From NCBI GenBank assembly GCA_003221895.1, contig QHUJ01000138.1, forward strand, positions 1 to 35,173: a stretch of 35,173 nt of DNA, written 5' to 3'. The notes below the pieces were generated by a model. The model saw only the letters and a list, made by a program, of their open reading frames with translations, ran no database searches and was not told where the DNA came from. How positions within the stretch are numbered: the stretch's first letter is position 1; each line of letters begins with the position of its first letter. This DNA is from Gemmatimonadota bacterium. GTDB lineage: Bacteria; Gemmatimonadota; Gemmatimonadetes; Gemmatimonadales; GWC2-71-9. A program made the translations under genes and the position numbers. Below, in pieces: positions 1 through 8,511 of the stretch.

Positions 1-351
1 GCCAATCCGCCGCAAGGGAAGGGACTCACCGAGGCCGGGGTTTCGATCGGCACTCCCGATTACATGTCTCCCGAGCAGCTCTCCGGCGCCGAGCTCGATG
101 CGCGCAGCGACCTCTACGCGGCCGGCGTCGTCTTATTCGAGTGTGTTACGGGACGGGTGCCGTACCTGGCCGACACACCGTGGGCGCTCGTTGCCAAGCA
201 CATCGAGGAAGATCCGCCCAATCCGCACGCGCTGAACGCCGACGTGCCGGATGCGCTGGCGGCGGTCATTCTCAAAGCGATGGCGAAGGATCCTGCGGCC
301 CGATTCGCGTCCGCGTCAGAAATGCACGACGCGCTGGCGAGCGTCGGTTAG
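1..351 (+). CDS. Ser/Thr protein kinase, C-terminal part (5' end outside window)
   Basis: The reading frame is open from base 1, so this is the 3' end of a gene that begins outside the window. The visible 116 residues are the C-lobe of a Hanks-type kinase. They start in the activation segment (GTPDYMSPEQ, subdomain VIII), continue with the subdomain IX segment DLYAAGVVLFE that holds the conserved Asp and Gly, and end with the KAMAKDPAARFASASEM segment typical of subdomain XI. The ATP-binding lobe and catalytic HRD/DFG motifs are not in the window. The protein stops right after the kinase fold, with no transmembrane helix or PASTA domain on the C-terminal side, so any sensor part would have to be N-terminal or absent. 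The stop codon TAG shares bases with the TAA of the convergent oxidoreductase gene. Confidence 0.9.
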   Translation, partial: ANPPQGKGLTEAGVSIGTPDYMSPEQLSGAELDARSDLYAAGVVLFECVTGRVPYLADTPWALVAKHIEEDPPNPHALNADVPDALAAVILKAMAKDPAARFASASEMHDALASVG

Positions 352-1082
352 ACACCCCCGAACCAGGGATAACCCTGCTCCTCCCAGTACCCGAGTGGTC
401 GCTCGGTGGTGAATGTCATCGAGACCAAATACTTGGTCATCTTGTAGCCGAGCTTGGTCGGCGAGTAGAGACGAAGCGGCGCGCCGTGAGCGGCCGGCAA
501 CGGATTGTCGTTCATAGCGTACGCAAGGATCGTCTGCGGATGCATGGCGCTCGCCATATCCCAACCGTTCGCGTAGCCGGAATCGAACGAGTCGAAGCGG
601 ATATAGCGGGCCGCGGGGAGCGGCTGGCAGCGCTCGACGACCGCCGAAACGGGCACGCCATGCCAGGTGGCGATCGCGCTCCACCCCTCGACGCAGTGAT
701 GCTTGACGGTGTACGTCGCGCGCGGCATCGCGCGCAGATCCTCGAGCGTAAGCGACAGCGGATTGCGCACCAGTCCCGCAACCACTAGCCGCCACGTCGC
801 GGGATCTTGCAGCAGCGGCATCTCGCGTGAGATGAAGTAGCTCGGCAGCATCGTCGAGCGCTCGCGAATGTCGTATTGACGCGCGAGACGATGCCGTGAG
901 AAGAGGATCTTCTCACCCACCCAATCGTTGACCCGGCTGGCGTCGAGGAGCAACGGCCGTACGGCATTGCCACCATCCCATCCACAGGCAGCGACGAGTG
1001 AAGCCAATCCCCCCGCCACGCCCAGTTGCAGAAACCCTCGGCGGTCAACTCCTGCCGGCGGGCCGTCGTGATCGTCAATCAT
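348..1082 (-). CDS. Tat-exported molybdopterin-dependent oxidoreductase (sulfite oxidase/MsrP fold)
   Basis: This 244-residue protein has a sulfite-oxidase-type molybdopterin domain. The Mo-ligating cysteine is C130 in KHHCVEGWS, and the cofactor-binding stretch HGAPLRLYSPTKLGYK is at 200-214. The N-terminus has a twin-arginine motif (DRRGFLQL, R14-R15) followed by a hydrophobic stretch ending in VAAC (C33), so it is probably exported folded by Tat and may be lipid-anchored. I chose ATG 1082 because it puts the RR motif near the N-terminus and overlaps the upstream cytochrome gene by 8 bp; the longer ORF adds 22 residues without a signal. Family members reduce methionine sulfoxide or oxidise sulfite in the periplasm. 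The adjacent b-type cytochrome suggests electrons come from or go to the quinone pool. The substrate cannot be read from sequence. Confidence 0.88.
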   Translation of the reverse strand: MIDDHDGPPAGVDRRGFLQLGVAGGLASLVAACGWDGGNAVRPLLLDASRVNDWVGEKILFSRHRLARQYDIRERSTMLPSYFISREMPLLQDPATWRLVVAGLVRNPLSLTLEDLRAMPRATYTVKHHCVEGWSAIATWHGVPVSAVVERCQPLPAARYIRFDSFDSGYANGWDMASAMHPQTILAYAMNDNPLPAAHGAPLRLYSPTKLGYKMTKYLVSMTFTTERPLGYWEEQGYPWFGGV

Positions 1083-1806
1083 GTGATGGGAATCTCCCAC
1101 GATACCAGCCCGAAAGCATCGCTCGCAGCGACGCGGGATCCACGACAAAGACGAGCATCACGTGCACGATGAGAAATCCGACGAAAATCCACACGGCCCA
1201 GAAATGCCAGTAGCGCGCTGCCTGGAAGCCGCCGAACAATGTCGTGAGCCAGGAGAACTGCGTCGGCTTGTAGATCGCAAAGCCGGTGAGCACCGACAAC
1301 ATGCCGAGCAGGAGGATGAACGTGTACGCGAGCTTCTGGAGCGGGTTGTGTTTGCCCTGCGGGGGATGGTCTTTGCGCAGCCGGAGATAGTACTTCTGCA
1401 TTTCGATCGCGCCGCGAATGTCGCGCGGCCGAAACAGCAGCGAGCGCCACTCGCCGCTCGCCACCAGATAGCAGAGATACAGCGCGCCCGTCGCCATGAA
1501 CGGCCACATCAGCGTGAAGTGCCAGTTCAGCGCGCCCGCCAGCCAGCCGCCCAGCCGGCTCCACTTCGGGAACGCGAGATCGTCGAACGGATTGAGATAG
1601 GACGGCCCACCGCGGTCGCCAAAACGCGCGTAGGCGCCGTAGATCTGCAACCCGCTGGCAATCATTCCAAGGAGCAACAGGAACGTGGCCCAGTGGGTCA
1701 GGCGGACGACCCAATGATGCCGCTTGACGACGGGCGGGGCGGCCGGCGCGGGCGGCACGGGCGGGCGGGGCGCTGATTTCGCCGGGCCATTCGAGGGGAC
1801 CGTCAT
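1075..1806 (-). CDS. Membrane cytochrome b (b561/NiFe-hydrogenase b-type subunit family)
   Basis: The 243-residue protein begins with a Pro/Ala-rich cytosolic tail and then has about four membrane helices, near 34-58, 95-117, 160-180 and 198-222. Candidate heme b ligands are H38 (RLTHW), H96 (NWHF), H201 (RYWHFW) and H215 (IVHV), which fits the two-heme cytochrome b561/di-heme fold used by thiosulfate reductase, formate dehydrogenase and hydrogenase membrane subunits. It is cotranscribed with the Tat molybdoenzyme, whose start codon lies inside its 3' end, so it is most likely that enzyme's quinol-linked electron partner. This takes the role that MsrQ plays for MsrP, but it does not look like MsrQ in length or motifs. 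The ATG at 1806 lies 6 bp after a TATACT box, so the transcript may be leaderless. Confidence 0.86.
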   Translation of the reverse strand: MTVPSNGPAKSAPRPPVPPAPAAPPVVKRHHWVVRLTHWATFLLLLGMIASGLQIYGAYARFGDRGGPSYLNPFDDLAFPKWSRLGGWLAGALNWHFTLMWPFMATGALYLCYLVASGEWRSLLFRPRDIRGAIEMQKYYLRLRKDHPPQGKHNPLQKLAYTFILLLGMLSVLTGFAIYKPTQFSWLTTLFGGFQAARYWHFWAVWIFVGFLIVHVMLVFVVDPASLRAMLSGWYRGRFPSHD

Positions 1807-1827
1807 GCCATAAGTATATTGTTCGCC
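1807..1827. promoter_or_regulatory. Very short bidirectional promoter with overlapping -10 boxes
   Basis: Only 21 bp separate the ATG of the cytochrome gene (minus strand, 1806) from the ATG of the lipoprotein gene (plus strand, 1828). The AT-rich core carries TATATT on the plus strand (1815-1820) and TATACT on the minus strand (1818-1813), both TAnnnT-type -10 hexamers. They end 7 and 6 bp before the two ATGs, so transcripts would begin at or next to the start codons. No Shine-Dalgarno sequence is visible on either side. Any -35 elements would lie inside the opposing gene. Confidence 0.5.
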
Positions 1828-2361
1828 ATGCGCTCAGCAACGCTCCTCGTCGGTATCGCATTGTTCGCCGCATGTCGGGGTCGCAGTCAGAACGACGTTG
1901 CCACGCGCAACGTCGACACGTTGAGTCTCGCGGAAAACTCCCCCGGAGATTCGACCGACAGTGCGTTACGCACCCCGCGGGTCATCACCGGCCCGACCGT
2001 CGTCGTGTTCTGGCTGCCGGCAGCGGACTCGTTTTCAGCCGACGATCAGGCGCAGGCGCTCGACGATCTCAACAACACGACGGAAAGCGTAGCCCCGACG
2101 CTGCTGCGGCACCATGTCACGCTGCTCCCGACGAATGCCGAGACCATCTACGTCGCGCTTCCCAATCGCCAGCGCCGGACGATTGTGTTGTCAGGCATTG
2201 ATTACCCGTTCGGTTACGTGCTGATCGAGCCGGGCACCGCGGAGCGGATCCTGGCGGGCGTGTACGACGAGGACGAGCTGCTCGATGAAGTGGAGGCCTA
2301 CTTCGATCTGCCGCCGTCTGACGACACGGCCACGACCACCCGTCCGCGGATTTCCACCTGA
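1828..2361 (+). CDS. Putative lipoprotein of unknown function
   Basis: I do not recognise a family. The protein (177 residues from ATG 1828) has a lipoprotein signal: a hydrophobic run LLVGIALFAAC with the lipobox LFAAC, then a polar acidic linker. The mature part has a beta-strand-like VITGPTVVVFWLPAADSF segment that resembles the first strand of a redox or phosphatase-like alpha/beta fold, and an acidic C-terminus (DEDELLDEVEAYFDLPP). TTG 1819 is an alternative start, but ATG 1828 fits the signal peptide and the -10 box better. The stop overlaps the start of the M23 peptidase (TGATG), so the two are translationally coupled. A partner role in cell-wall metabolism is only a guess. Confidence 0.75.
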   Translation: MRSATLLVGIALFAACRGRSQNDVATRNVDTLSLAENSPGDSTDSALRTPRVITGPTVVVFWLPAADSFSADDQAQALDDLNNTTESVAPTLLRHHVTLLPTNAETIYVALPNRQRRTIVLSGIDYPFGYVLIEPGTAERILAGVYDEDELLDEVEAYFDLPPSDDTATTTRPRIST

Positions 2362-3155
2362 TGGTATTGGCCGTCCTCGCGACGCTGGCCACCCTGCAGA
2401 ATGTCACATGGGAGCCGGCGCGGCCCATCCAGGGCTCGCTCATCGTCGTTGCGGCGCCTAGCGGTGTGTTCGGCCAGCTTGCGGGCGAGCCGTTGCACTT
2501 CGTGGATGGCCGCGCGTTTGCCGCCGTTCCGCTCGGTGCGACGGACAGCGTCGAGTTGCAAGTGCTCACCGGCAACGAGGAGGTCGTCGAAAACAACGTC
2601 ATGTGGGTGCCGGTCACGCCACGCCAGGCGGCAGGCGAAAAGGTGCAGGCTGCCGAGCGCTTCACGCCGCCTCCGGACAGCGCCCTGCTGGTGCGCATCA
2701 ATCGCGAGCGCGGCTTATCGCTCGAGGTCGCCCGGCGGGCGCATGAGCTGCCCCGCCTCTGGAAGGCGCCGTTTCAACGCCCGCGCGCGACACGCGTGAC
2801 GAGTCCGTTCGGGGCAGGCCGCGAGGTCAACGGTGTGTGGCGGAGCACGCATTCGGGATTGGATATCTCGGGTCGAAAGGGCGATCCGGTGCGCGCGTCG
2901 AATCGCGGCGTGGTCGCCCTCGTCGGCAACTTCTTCTATGGCGGCATCACCGTCTACTTGCTCCACGGCGTCGGTCTGATGACGGTCTATCATCATCTTA
3001 GCCGCGCGCTCGTGTCCGCCGGTGACACCGTCGAGCGCGGCCAGCTCATCGGCCGGGTTGGCGCGACCGGTCGTGTCACCGGTCCGCATCTGCATTGGGG
3101 CGCGCAGTTTGGGGCGATTTCATTCGATCCCGCCGATCTGCTGACCCTCCCTTGA
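2361..3155 (+). CDS. M23 (LytM/lysostaphin-type) metallopeptidase
   Basis: The 264-residue protein has a short hydrophobic N-terminus (MVLAVLATLATL) acting as a signal, a beta-rich N-terminal domain (about 15-110) and a C-terminal M23 zinc peptidase domain (about 143-264). The zinc ligands are visible: H164 and D168 in THSGLDISG and H245 in GPHLHWG, with the catalytic-side histidines H211-H212 in VYHHLS. Family members cut peptide cross-bridges in peptidoglycan in the periplasm, or act as non-catalytic activators of amidases; here all ligands are present, so it is probably active. It starts in a TGATG overlap with the lipoprotein gene, and its stop overlaps the TTG start of the amidohydrolase, giving a three-gene operon. 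Confidence 0.93.
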   Translation: MVLAVLATLATLQNVTWEPARPIQGSLIVVAAPSGVFGQLAGEPLHFVDGRAFAAVPLGATDSVELQVLTGNEEVVENNVMWVPVTPRQAAGEKVQAAERFTPPPDSALLVRINRERGLSLEVARRAHELPRLWKAPFQRPRATRVTSPFGAGREVNGVWRSTHSGLDISGRKGDPVRASNRGVVALVGNFFYGGITVYLLHGVGLMTVYHHLSRALVSAGDTVERGQLIGRVGATGRVTGPHLHWGAQFGAISFDPADLLTLP

Positions 3156-4480
3156 GCAAACCGCTGCTGCTGCAAGGCGGCCGCGTAGTGACGATGGACG
3201 GAGCGCGTCGTATTCTGGACGCGGATGTGCTGGTCGAGGACGGATACATCAAAGCGGTCGGGCGGGACCGGCGAGAGGGGCGGGCCAAGACACCCGCAAT
3301 CGACTGTACTGGACTTGTCGTACTTCCAGGTTTGATCCAGGCGCACATCCATCTCTGCCAAACATTGTTCCGCGGGCTCGCGGACGATCTCTCGTTGGAG
3401 GACTGGCTGGCGCAGCGCATCTGGCCGCTGGAGGCCGCGCACACCGCCGACTCGGTCCACGCGTCCGCGATGCTGGGGGCGGCCGAGCTGTTGCTCGGCG
3501 GCACCACGGCCATCCTCGACATGGAAACCGTGCGCCATACCGGCGCGGCGTTCGAGGCGCTGGAGTCGATCGGCATTCGCGCCACGGCCGGCAAGTGTCT
3601 CATGGACGCGCCGTCGAGCCCCGCCGGCCTGCGCGAACCCACAGACAAGGCGCTGTCTGAGAGCGCGGACTTGTGCGCGCGGTGGCATGGTGCCGCCGGC
3701 GGTCGGCTCCGGTATTGCTTTGCGCCGCGGTTCGCGCCGAGCTGCACGGGGCCATTGCTCCGCGCCGTGAGTGATTTGGCTGAGAAGACAGGTGCGGTCA
3801 TTCATACGCACGCTGCCGAGACTCCCGTGGAGCTGGAGCTCGTCAAACGGGAAACGGGACACGATGAGATCGCGTACCTCGACTCCGTGGGGATTTCGGG
3901 GCCGCGTTCGGCCCTGGCGCACTGCGTCTGGGTGGATAAGGACGGCATTGCGCGCCTGGCGCGACAAGCTACCAACGTCGTTCACTGTCCCAGCTCCAAT
4001 CTGAAGCTGGGCAGCGGGGTCGCGCCGATTCCGGAAATGCTCGCCGCCGGTTGCCGTGTCGGCATCGGCGCCGACGGCGCGCCGTGCAACAATCGGCTCG
4101 ATGCGTTCGAAGAGATGCGGCTTGCCGCGCTGATTCAGAAGCCGCGACTCGGGCCCGATGCGCTTCCCGCGCCACAAGCCTTGGAGCTCGCGACGCTGGG
4201 CGGGGCCCGCGCCATGGGGCTCGAGGCGGAGATCGGCTCGATCGAGGTGGGGAAGCGCGCCGATCTCGTCGTGCTCGATCTCGCGGGTCCTCACGCGCAG
4301 CCCGAGGATGCGGATCTCGTGTCGCGGATCGTGTACAGCGCCCGCGCCGCCGATGTCCGCCATGTGATCGTTGACGGCCGGATCGTGGTGCGGGACGGCA
4401 TGATGAAGACGGCGGATGTCGCGGAGATTCGCACCAACGCCAACAAGCAAGCGCGCCGCCTGCGGCGGGCGATCGCTTAG
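3152..4480 (+). CDS. Amidohydrolase-family deaminase (SAH/MTA or 8-oxoguanine deaminase-like)
   Basis: This is a metal-dependent TIM-barrel hydrolase of 442 residues. Ligands are visible in order: H65 and H67 in AHIHLCQT, H220 in THAAETPVE with E223 as the usual acid-base residue, H257 in LAHCVW, and D308 in [10 protein letters not shown]. The segment [14 protein letters not shown] is characteristic of the SAH/MTA deaminase, TrzN and AtzA group. The likely reaction is hydrolytic deamination of a purine or purine nucleoside in the cytosol; the exact substrate cannot be fixed. I chose TTG 3152 because it forms a TTGA overlap with the M23 stop and places the usual beta-strand N-terminus ([13 protein letters not shown]) at residue 5; the longer frame reads back into the M23 gene. 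Its stop shares TTAG with the convergent chemoreceptor gene. Confidence 0.88.
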   Translation: MSKPLLLQGGRVVTMDGARRILDADVLVEDGYIKAVGRDRREGRAKTPAIDCTGLVVLPGLIQAHIHLCQTLFRGLADDLSLEDWLAQRIWPLEAAHTADSVHASAMLGAAELLLGGTTAILDMETVRHTGAAFEALESIGIRATAGKCLMDAPSSPAGLREPTDKALSESADLCARWHGAAGGRLRYCFAPRFAPSCTGPLLRAVSDLAEKTGAVIHTHAAETPVELELVKRETGHDEIAYLDSVGISGPRSALAHCVWVDKDGIARLARQATNVVHCPSSNLKLGSGVAPIPEMLAAGCRVGIGADGAPCNNRLDAFEEMRLAALIQKPRLGPDALPAPQALELATLGGARAMGLEAEIGSIEVGKRADLVVLDLAGPHAQPEDADLVSRIVYSARAADVRHVIVDGRIVVRDGMMKTADVAEIRTNANKQARRLRRAIA

Positions 4481-6083
4481 TCGCTGCGAAAGCGCTGGAT
4501 GGTCCGCGCCAGCGCGGCGGCGGCATCGGACAATTGCTGCGATGTGGTCGTGAGCTCGCTCAGGGACACGATCTGCTGGGCTGTAGCGGCCGATGTTTGT
4601 TGTGCGCCGTTCGCCGCGCCGTCGGCAATCGTCGCGACCTCCTCCATCCGGCGCAGCACTTCCCGCATGCTCTTCGTCTGATTCTCGGTCTCGGCGGCAA
4701 AGACCGTGGCGAACTGCACGGTCGTCTTCAGGTCGGAGAAGATGGCGTCGAGCGCGCCCTGCACCGTCGTGGCGACGCTCCCGACCCCCTGCGCGGCCTC
4801 GCGGCCCTGCTTCATTGCGTCCACGACGCGGCTGATCTGCTCCTGTGTCGCGCGCACCTTGGTGCGCACTTCCTCCGCCGAGCGCGCGCTTTGCTCGGCG
4901 AGCTTGCGCACTTCGCCCGCGACCACGCGGAATCCGAGCCCGTGCTGGCCGGCGCGCGCGGCTTCGATGGCGGCGTTGAGGGCGAGGAGATCGGTCTGGC
5001 TCGCGATGCGCGTGATGCCATCGACCAGCTTGCCGATCTCGCGCGACTCGCGGTCGAGCTCGGTCGCGAGCTCGGACGCGTGGTCCATGTGGAGCAGCAT
5101 GTTCATGAGCAGCGTGCTGGATTTCGAGACCTCTTCACCGCGTTTGTGCGCCTGGAGCGCGATGTCGGTGATCTTGCGCTCCGCCTCCTGCGCGCGCGCA
5201 TGCAACGTGGTCGCGAGACCGGACGCCGTTTCGGAATCCTGGCGCCCGTATCCGATGAGCTGGCGTTGGCGCTCCGTACCCTCGGAGAGCTGGCTGGTCG
5301 TCGCCGAAATGGACTGGGATGAGGCTTGCAGGTCGCGCGCCGCCGCTGCCAGCTCGCCGGCCATGGCCGCCAGCGCGCGGCCCTGCTGGCCGATTTGCCG
5401 GATGATGTCGGCAATCGCGGTGGTGGTTCGATTGACACTGACGCCCAGATAACCGAGCTCATCGGTCGCCGCATCGTCGTCGAACCGGCGCGTGAGATCG
5501 CCGCGCTCGATTTCTCCCAGGACCGCACGCGCCGCACGCAGGCGCTCGACGAACTGCGCGAGCATCGGCACGAGCGCTACGGACGCGAATACCAGCACCA
5601 GAGCTTCGAGCGTGAACGTGGACCACGGCCAGCCGCGTCCGGTGACTTGCGCCAGCGCGGTGACGACCGCAAAGGCCGCGAGATTCGTGATCAACGAGCC
5701 CCAGGCTTCGCGGCGTTCGAGATACAGCGCCGCCTGCAGGGGCGCGATGAGATAGGCGCCGTACAGCACATGGCCGTTCGGGCCCATCGCAAACAACACT
5801 GCCGAAATGAGCAGGGAGCCGACGCCGAGATTGACCTGCACGTACCATGGCCGGAACCTCGCGCGCTGCACCAGCTGCCGCACACCGGCATTGGCGCCGG
5901 CAAAGACTGCCGCGAACGCGAGTATGAACCAGTAGAAATCGTGCTGATTCCCGCCAGCCTCACCGCGACGAGCAGCACGATCCCGAATCCCACGAACCCC
6001 CAGCGGGCGCGCGTGTTGGCGAGCAAGTATTGGCGTTGTTTCGCGAGGTGCTCGTCGAGGAGCTGCAGCTCGAGCGTGTTCAC
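4477..6083 (-). CDS. Methyl-accepting chemotaxis protein, N-terminus split by a frameshift
   Basis: The C-terminal 300 residues are an MCP signalling domain with the conserved hairpin tip ([21 protein letters not shown], in two overlapping parts) and long coiled-coil helices. The continuous frame runs only from 5883 (GTG) to 4477, 468 residues. A GTG at 6083, in a GTGA overlap with the upstream gene, opens another frame encoding a cytosolic N-terminus and the first helix ([13 protein letters not shown]). Near 5945-5970 the sensible reading moves by -1 into the main frame, which upstream of 5883 encodes a second helix ([14 protein letters not shown]). Joined, the protein would be about 535 residues with about six membrane helices and no large periplasmic sensor domain. 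One missing base, possibly in the CCC at 5950-5952, would explain it. Whether this is a sequencing error, a real mutation or recoding is open. Confidence 0.82.
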
Positions 6084-8398
6084 ATCCGGAAGAGGTAGCT
6101 GGCCTTCAGGAAGAAGCCGTCACTGGTCCGCGTCAGGCGGCCGAAGTTGAACGGCTCGGGCTCGGTGAGAGACGAGCCGTATCCCACGAACAAGACGGTC
6201 CCGGGAATCGGCCGATAGGAGAAGAGGAAGTCGTTGCGAAACTCGGTCTCGGTCCGGCCGGTCTGGGGGCTGCCGTTCACGACCAGCGGATACCCGTAAC
6301 GAGGATCGCGGAGCGAGTCGACCGTTTGCGCCGTGTACTGGCCCACATAGCGGAAGAAAATAGCGCGGCGGAGCTGATACTCGATCTTCACGCGTGGGAT
6401 GTTCGCGGTCGAGAACCAGCTCCCATCGGCAGCCCGCCGCAGAGTCTGATGAGTCCACTGGCCATCCACCCGAACGGACGGGGTGGGCTTCCACGTCACG
6501 CCAAGGAAGGTGTTCAAGCCACGCGATTCCGCCGCCTCGGCGAAGATCACGCCCATGCCGCCGCCCGCATTGCCATTGACGGTGAGCGCACGGCTGGGCG
6601 TACTGAAGCCGACGTTGCCGCCCCACAGACCGTACAGGCCATGAGGAATCGCGAAAGGGACCAACGTCCCGGCCGAATCAACCTGATAGTCGGCATAGTC
6701 CTGCTGATCGAAGCGCTGATGGGCTACCTGCCAATTCGCGTTCAGGCCCCAGCCGCCGCGCAGCGTGAAGAGCCATTGCTGGTTCAGGGTGCCTTCGAGG
6801 GTGCTGCCCAGATTGAAGAAATCGTGGTAGCGCCACACCGGCGAGAGCAAGATGAACGTGGTGGCGTTTTCCAGCAGCGCGCCGGGCTTGCCATACCACG
6901 TGAAACGATTGGCCAGCCGGCCCTGCACAATGTTGACGCGATTGACGAAGCCGTTCTGCGCTTCGAAATCGGGGCTGATGCCGACGAGCTCGGCGTGGTT
7001 GCCGTACGAGTAACCGGTGCGGTCGAACAGCGTCGCGTCCCACAGCACTCCGCTTCGAACGCCCGATGCCGAGCCATCATTAGTCCATGAGCCCACAATT
7101 TGCGCGGTGGAGAACCAGATCTTCTTCCAGATTACGCGCGCATCGGTGCCAACCACGCGATTCCAGAACCCCTCGCCGAAGCGGTCGGTGTAGGCGATGC
7201 CGACCGTCGAGCTGGCGCCGAGGTCCCGGCGCAGACGCAACAAATTCGCGACTGGATGTACGGCCGGCGTGCCACCGTTATCGTCCACCGCGCCGAGGTA
7301 CGCGACGGCGGTGCCGCCCACTTTGCCGATCAGTTTTGCGCCCCCCATGGGGTTCTGAATCTGGCGCGTGTAGATCAAGGAGTTCGGAGTGTCGAATTGC
7401 TCGAGCCCCTCGAGGAAGAACGGCCGCTTTTCCGGATAGAACAGCGCGAACCGCTGATTCACGGTCACCTGCCCGACGTCGGCTTCCACCTGTGAGAAAT
7501 CGGGATTGATCGTGCCGGCGGCACTGAGGTTCTGCGTGACGCCCCAGCGCACGTTCACGCCCAGCTGCGGATCGACCGGTTGATAGTGGTAATCGGTTGC
7601 TGTAACGGCTGCACCGTCGACTCGGGCCGTAAACTCCGGTGACACGTCCATCACCAGGCCGCGACGCAGCCCGGTCAACGCCTTCAGCGAGCCCGACTGG
7701 ATGAGAAAGCTGGCGCTCGCGCGCACGACCGGCGTCCAGGTGTCTTCGTACCCGGTGTGCTGGGTCGTGCGAATGATCTGAATACCCCAGTCCTGCGTTT
7801 CGCCGCTCTGATACCGCAGGCTCTTGAAGGGAATTCGCACTTCGACTTCGAACCCATCGGGCGTGACGTGGCCGCGTGACTCATAGACGTAGTCCGGATT
7901 CAGGTCCACCACGCCATCGAACCGGAAGCCGGCATTCTGGCCACCCGCGGCGCCGGCCAGGCCCTCGCTCCGCACGCCATCCTGCTGCACGCCCAACGGG
8001 TTGACCGCGAACAGCAGCGCGCGGCGGCGATCGTTGAACGTGTCGAGCAGGATCTCGATCTTGTCGTCCGCATCGATGTTGTCGCGGTCTGCCAGCGTGG
8101 CGCGCACGACATTGCCGTGGGCCTCGTACGCGCGGATGCCGAAGTAGATCGCATCGGGCGCGTAGAAGGCGAGGACCTCGGTCGAATCGGCGGCGGGCCG
8201 GCTGTCGACAGGGCGGTACTGCGTGAATCCGTTGAGGAGTGCTGCCTGATGCCACGCCGGGTCGTCGAGTGCGCCATCAATCGTTACCGCCGGTGCGTCG
8301 ATGCGGGGCAGGTGAACGGCGATTTGCCGCAGCCGGCCGTCGTACACGGACTGCTGATCGCCTGGGAATTGCAGGAGAAGGAGCAAGACGGCGAGCAT
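6080..8398 (-). CDS. DUF5916 outer-membrane protein with N-terminal CBM9-like domain
   Basis: The 772-residue protein has a short signal sequence ([10 protein letters not shown]), a family-9 carbohydrate-binding-like beta-sandwich at about 35-200 ([37 protein letters not shown]), and then a long C-terminal part of alternating hydrophobic strands ending in YLFRM. The aromatic C-terminal end is typical of an outer-membrane beta-barrel. This is the architecture annotated as DUF5916, common in Gemmatimonadota, Acidobacteriota and Bacteroidota; its biochemical role is unknown, and glycan or metabolite binding at the surface is only inferred. The ATG at 8398 sits 6 bp after a TATTTT box. The stop overlaps the GTG start of the chemoreceptor (GTGA), so both are translated from the same message. 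Confidence 0.9.
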   Translation of the reverse strand: MLAVLLLLLQFPGDQQSVYDGRLRQIAVHLPRIDAPAVTIDGALDDPAWHQAALLNGFTQYRPVDSRPAADSTEVLAFYAPDAIYFGIRAYEAHGNVVRATLADRDNIDADDKIEILLDTFNDRRRALLFAVNPLGVQQDGVRSEGLAGAAGGQNAGFRFDGVVDLNPDYVYESRGHVTPDGFEVEVRIPFKSLRYQSGETQDWGIQIIRTTQHTGYEDTWTPVVRASASFLIQSGSLKALTGLRRGLVMDVSPEFTARVDGAAVTATDYHYQPVDPQLGVNVRWGVTQNLSAAGTINPDFSQVEADVGQVTVNQRFALFYPEKRPFFLEGLEQFDTPNSLIYTRQIQNPMGGAKLIGKVGGTAVAYLGAVDDNGGTPAVHPVANLLRLRRDLGASSTVGIAYTDRFGEGFWNRVVGTDARVIWKKIWFSTAQIVGSWTNDGSASGVRSGVLWDATLFDRTGYSYGNHAELVGISPDFEAQNGFVNRVNIVQGRLANRFTWYGKPGALLENATTFILLSPVWRYHDFFNLGSTLEGTLNQQWLFTLRGGWGLNANWQVAHQRFDQQDYADYQVDSAGTLVPFAIPHGLYGLWGGNVGFSTPSRALTVNGNAGGGMGVIFAEAAESRGLNTFLGVTWKPTPSVRVDGQWTHQTLRRAADGSWFSTANIPRVKIEYQLRRAIFFRYVGQYTAQTVDSLRDPRYGYPLVVNGSPQTGRTETEFRNDFLFSYRPIPGTVLFVGYGSSLTEPEPFNFGRLTRTSDGFFLKASYLFRM

Positions 8399-8404
8399 GA
8401 AGGC

Positions 8405-8410
8405 AAAATA
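8405..8410 (-). promoter_or_regulatory. Candidate -10 box of the DUF5916 gene
   Basis: On the minus strand the hexamer TATTTT ends 6 bp before the ATG at 8398, with no ribosome binding site between. This is the TAnnnT spacing seen at leaderless genes. The region just upstream is the GGAA-heptamer repeat, in which I see no clear -35 box. Confidence 0.4.
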
Positions 8411-8413
8411 GCG

Positions 8414-8511
8414 GGGAACGCGGAAGTCGGAATGTGGAACAGCCGGAGCCCGGCTTACGAATCGTCAAGATTCCGGTGTGCTCCGCGTTCGCACATCCGC
8501 GTTCCGACTTC
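8414..8511. repeat. Inverted pair of GGAAnnn heptamer repeats in the macB-DUF5916 gap
   Basis: On the plus strand, 8414-8441 consists of four consecutive heptamers GGAACGC, GGAAGTC, GGAATGT, GGAACAG. At 8471-8511 related heptamers occur on the other strand (TTCCGAC and CCGCGTTC copies). The exact 10-bp arms GAAGTCGGAA (8423-8432) and TTCCGACTTC (8502-8511) are perfect inverted repeats about 69 bp apart; the right arm includes the stop codon of the MacB gene. This is the largest gap (112 bp) in the long minus-strand gene run. It could be an extragenic repeat family, a transcript-stabilising or terminating fold, or part of a promoter. Confidence 0.6.

Noticed and set aside
2993-4450. Minus-strand open frame of 485 codons opposite the M23 and amidohydrolase genes
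   Set aside because: It is antisense to two genes with full catalytic motifs, has Arg/His/Gly-rich composition without any domain, and arises from GC-rich codon usage.
4534-5322. Plus-strand open frames opposite the chemoreceptor
   Set aside because: They are shadows of the MCP coiled-coil coding sequence, whose signalling hairpin is clear on the minus strand.
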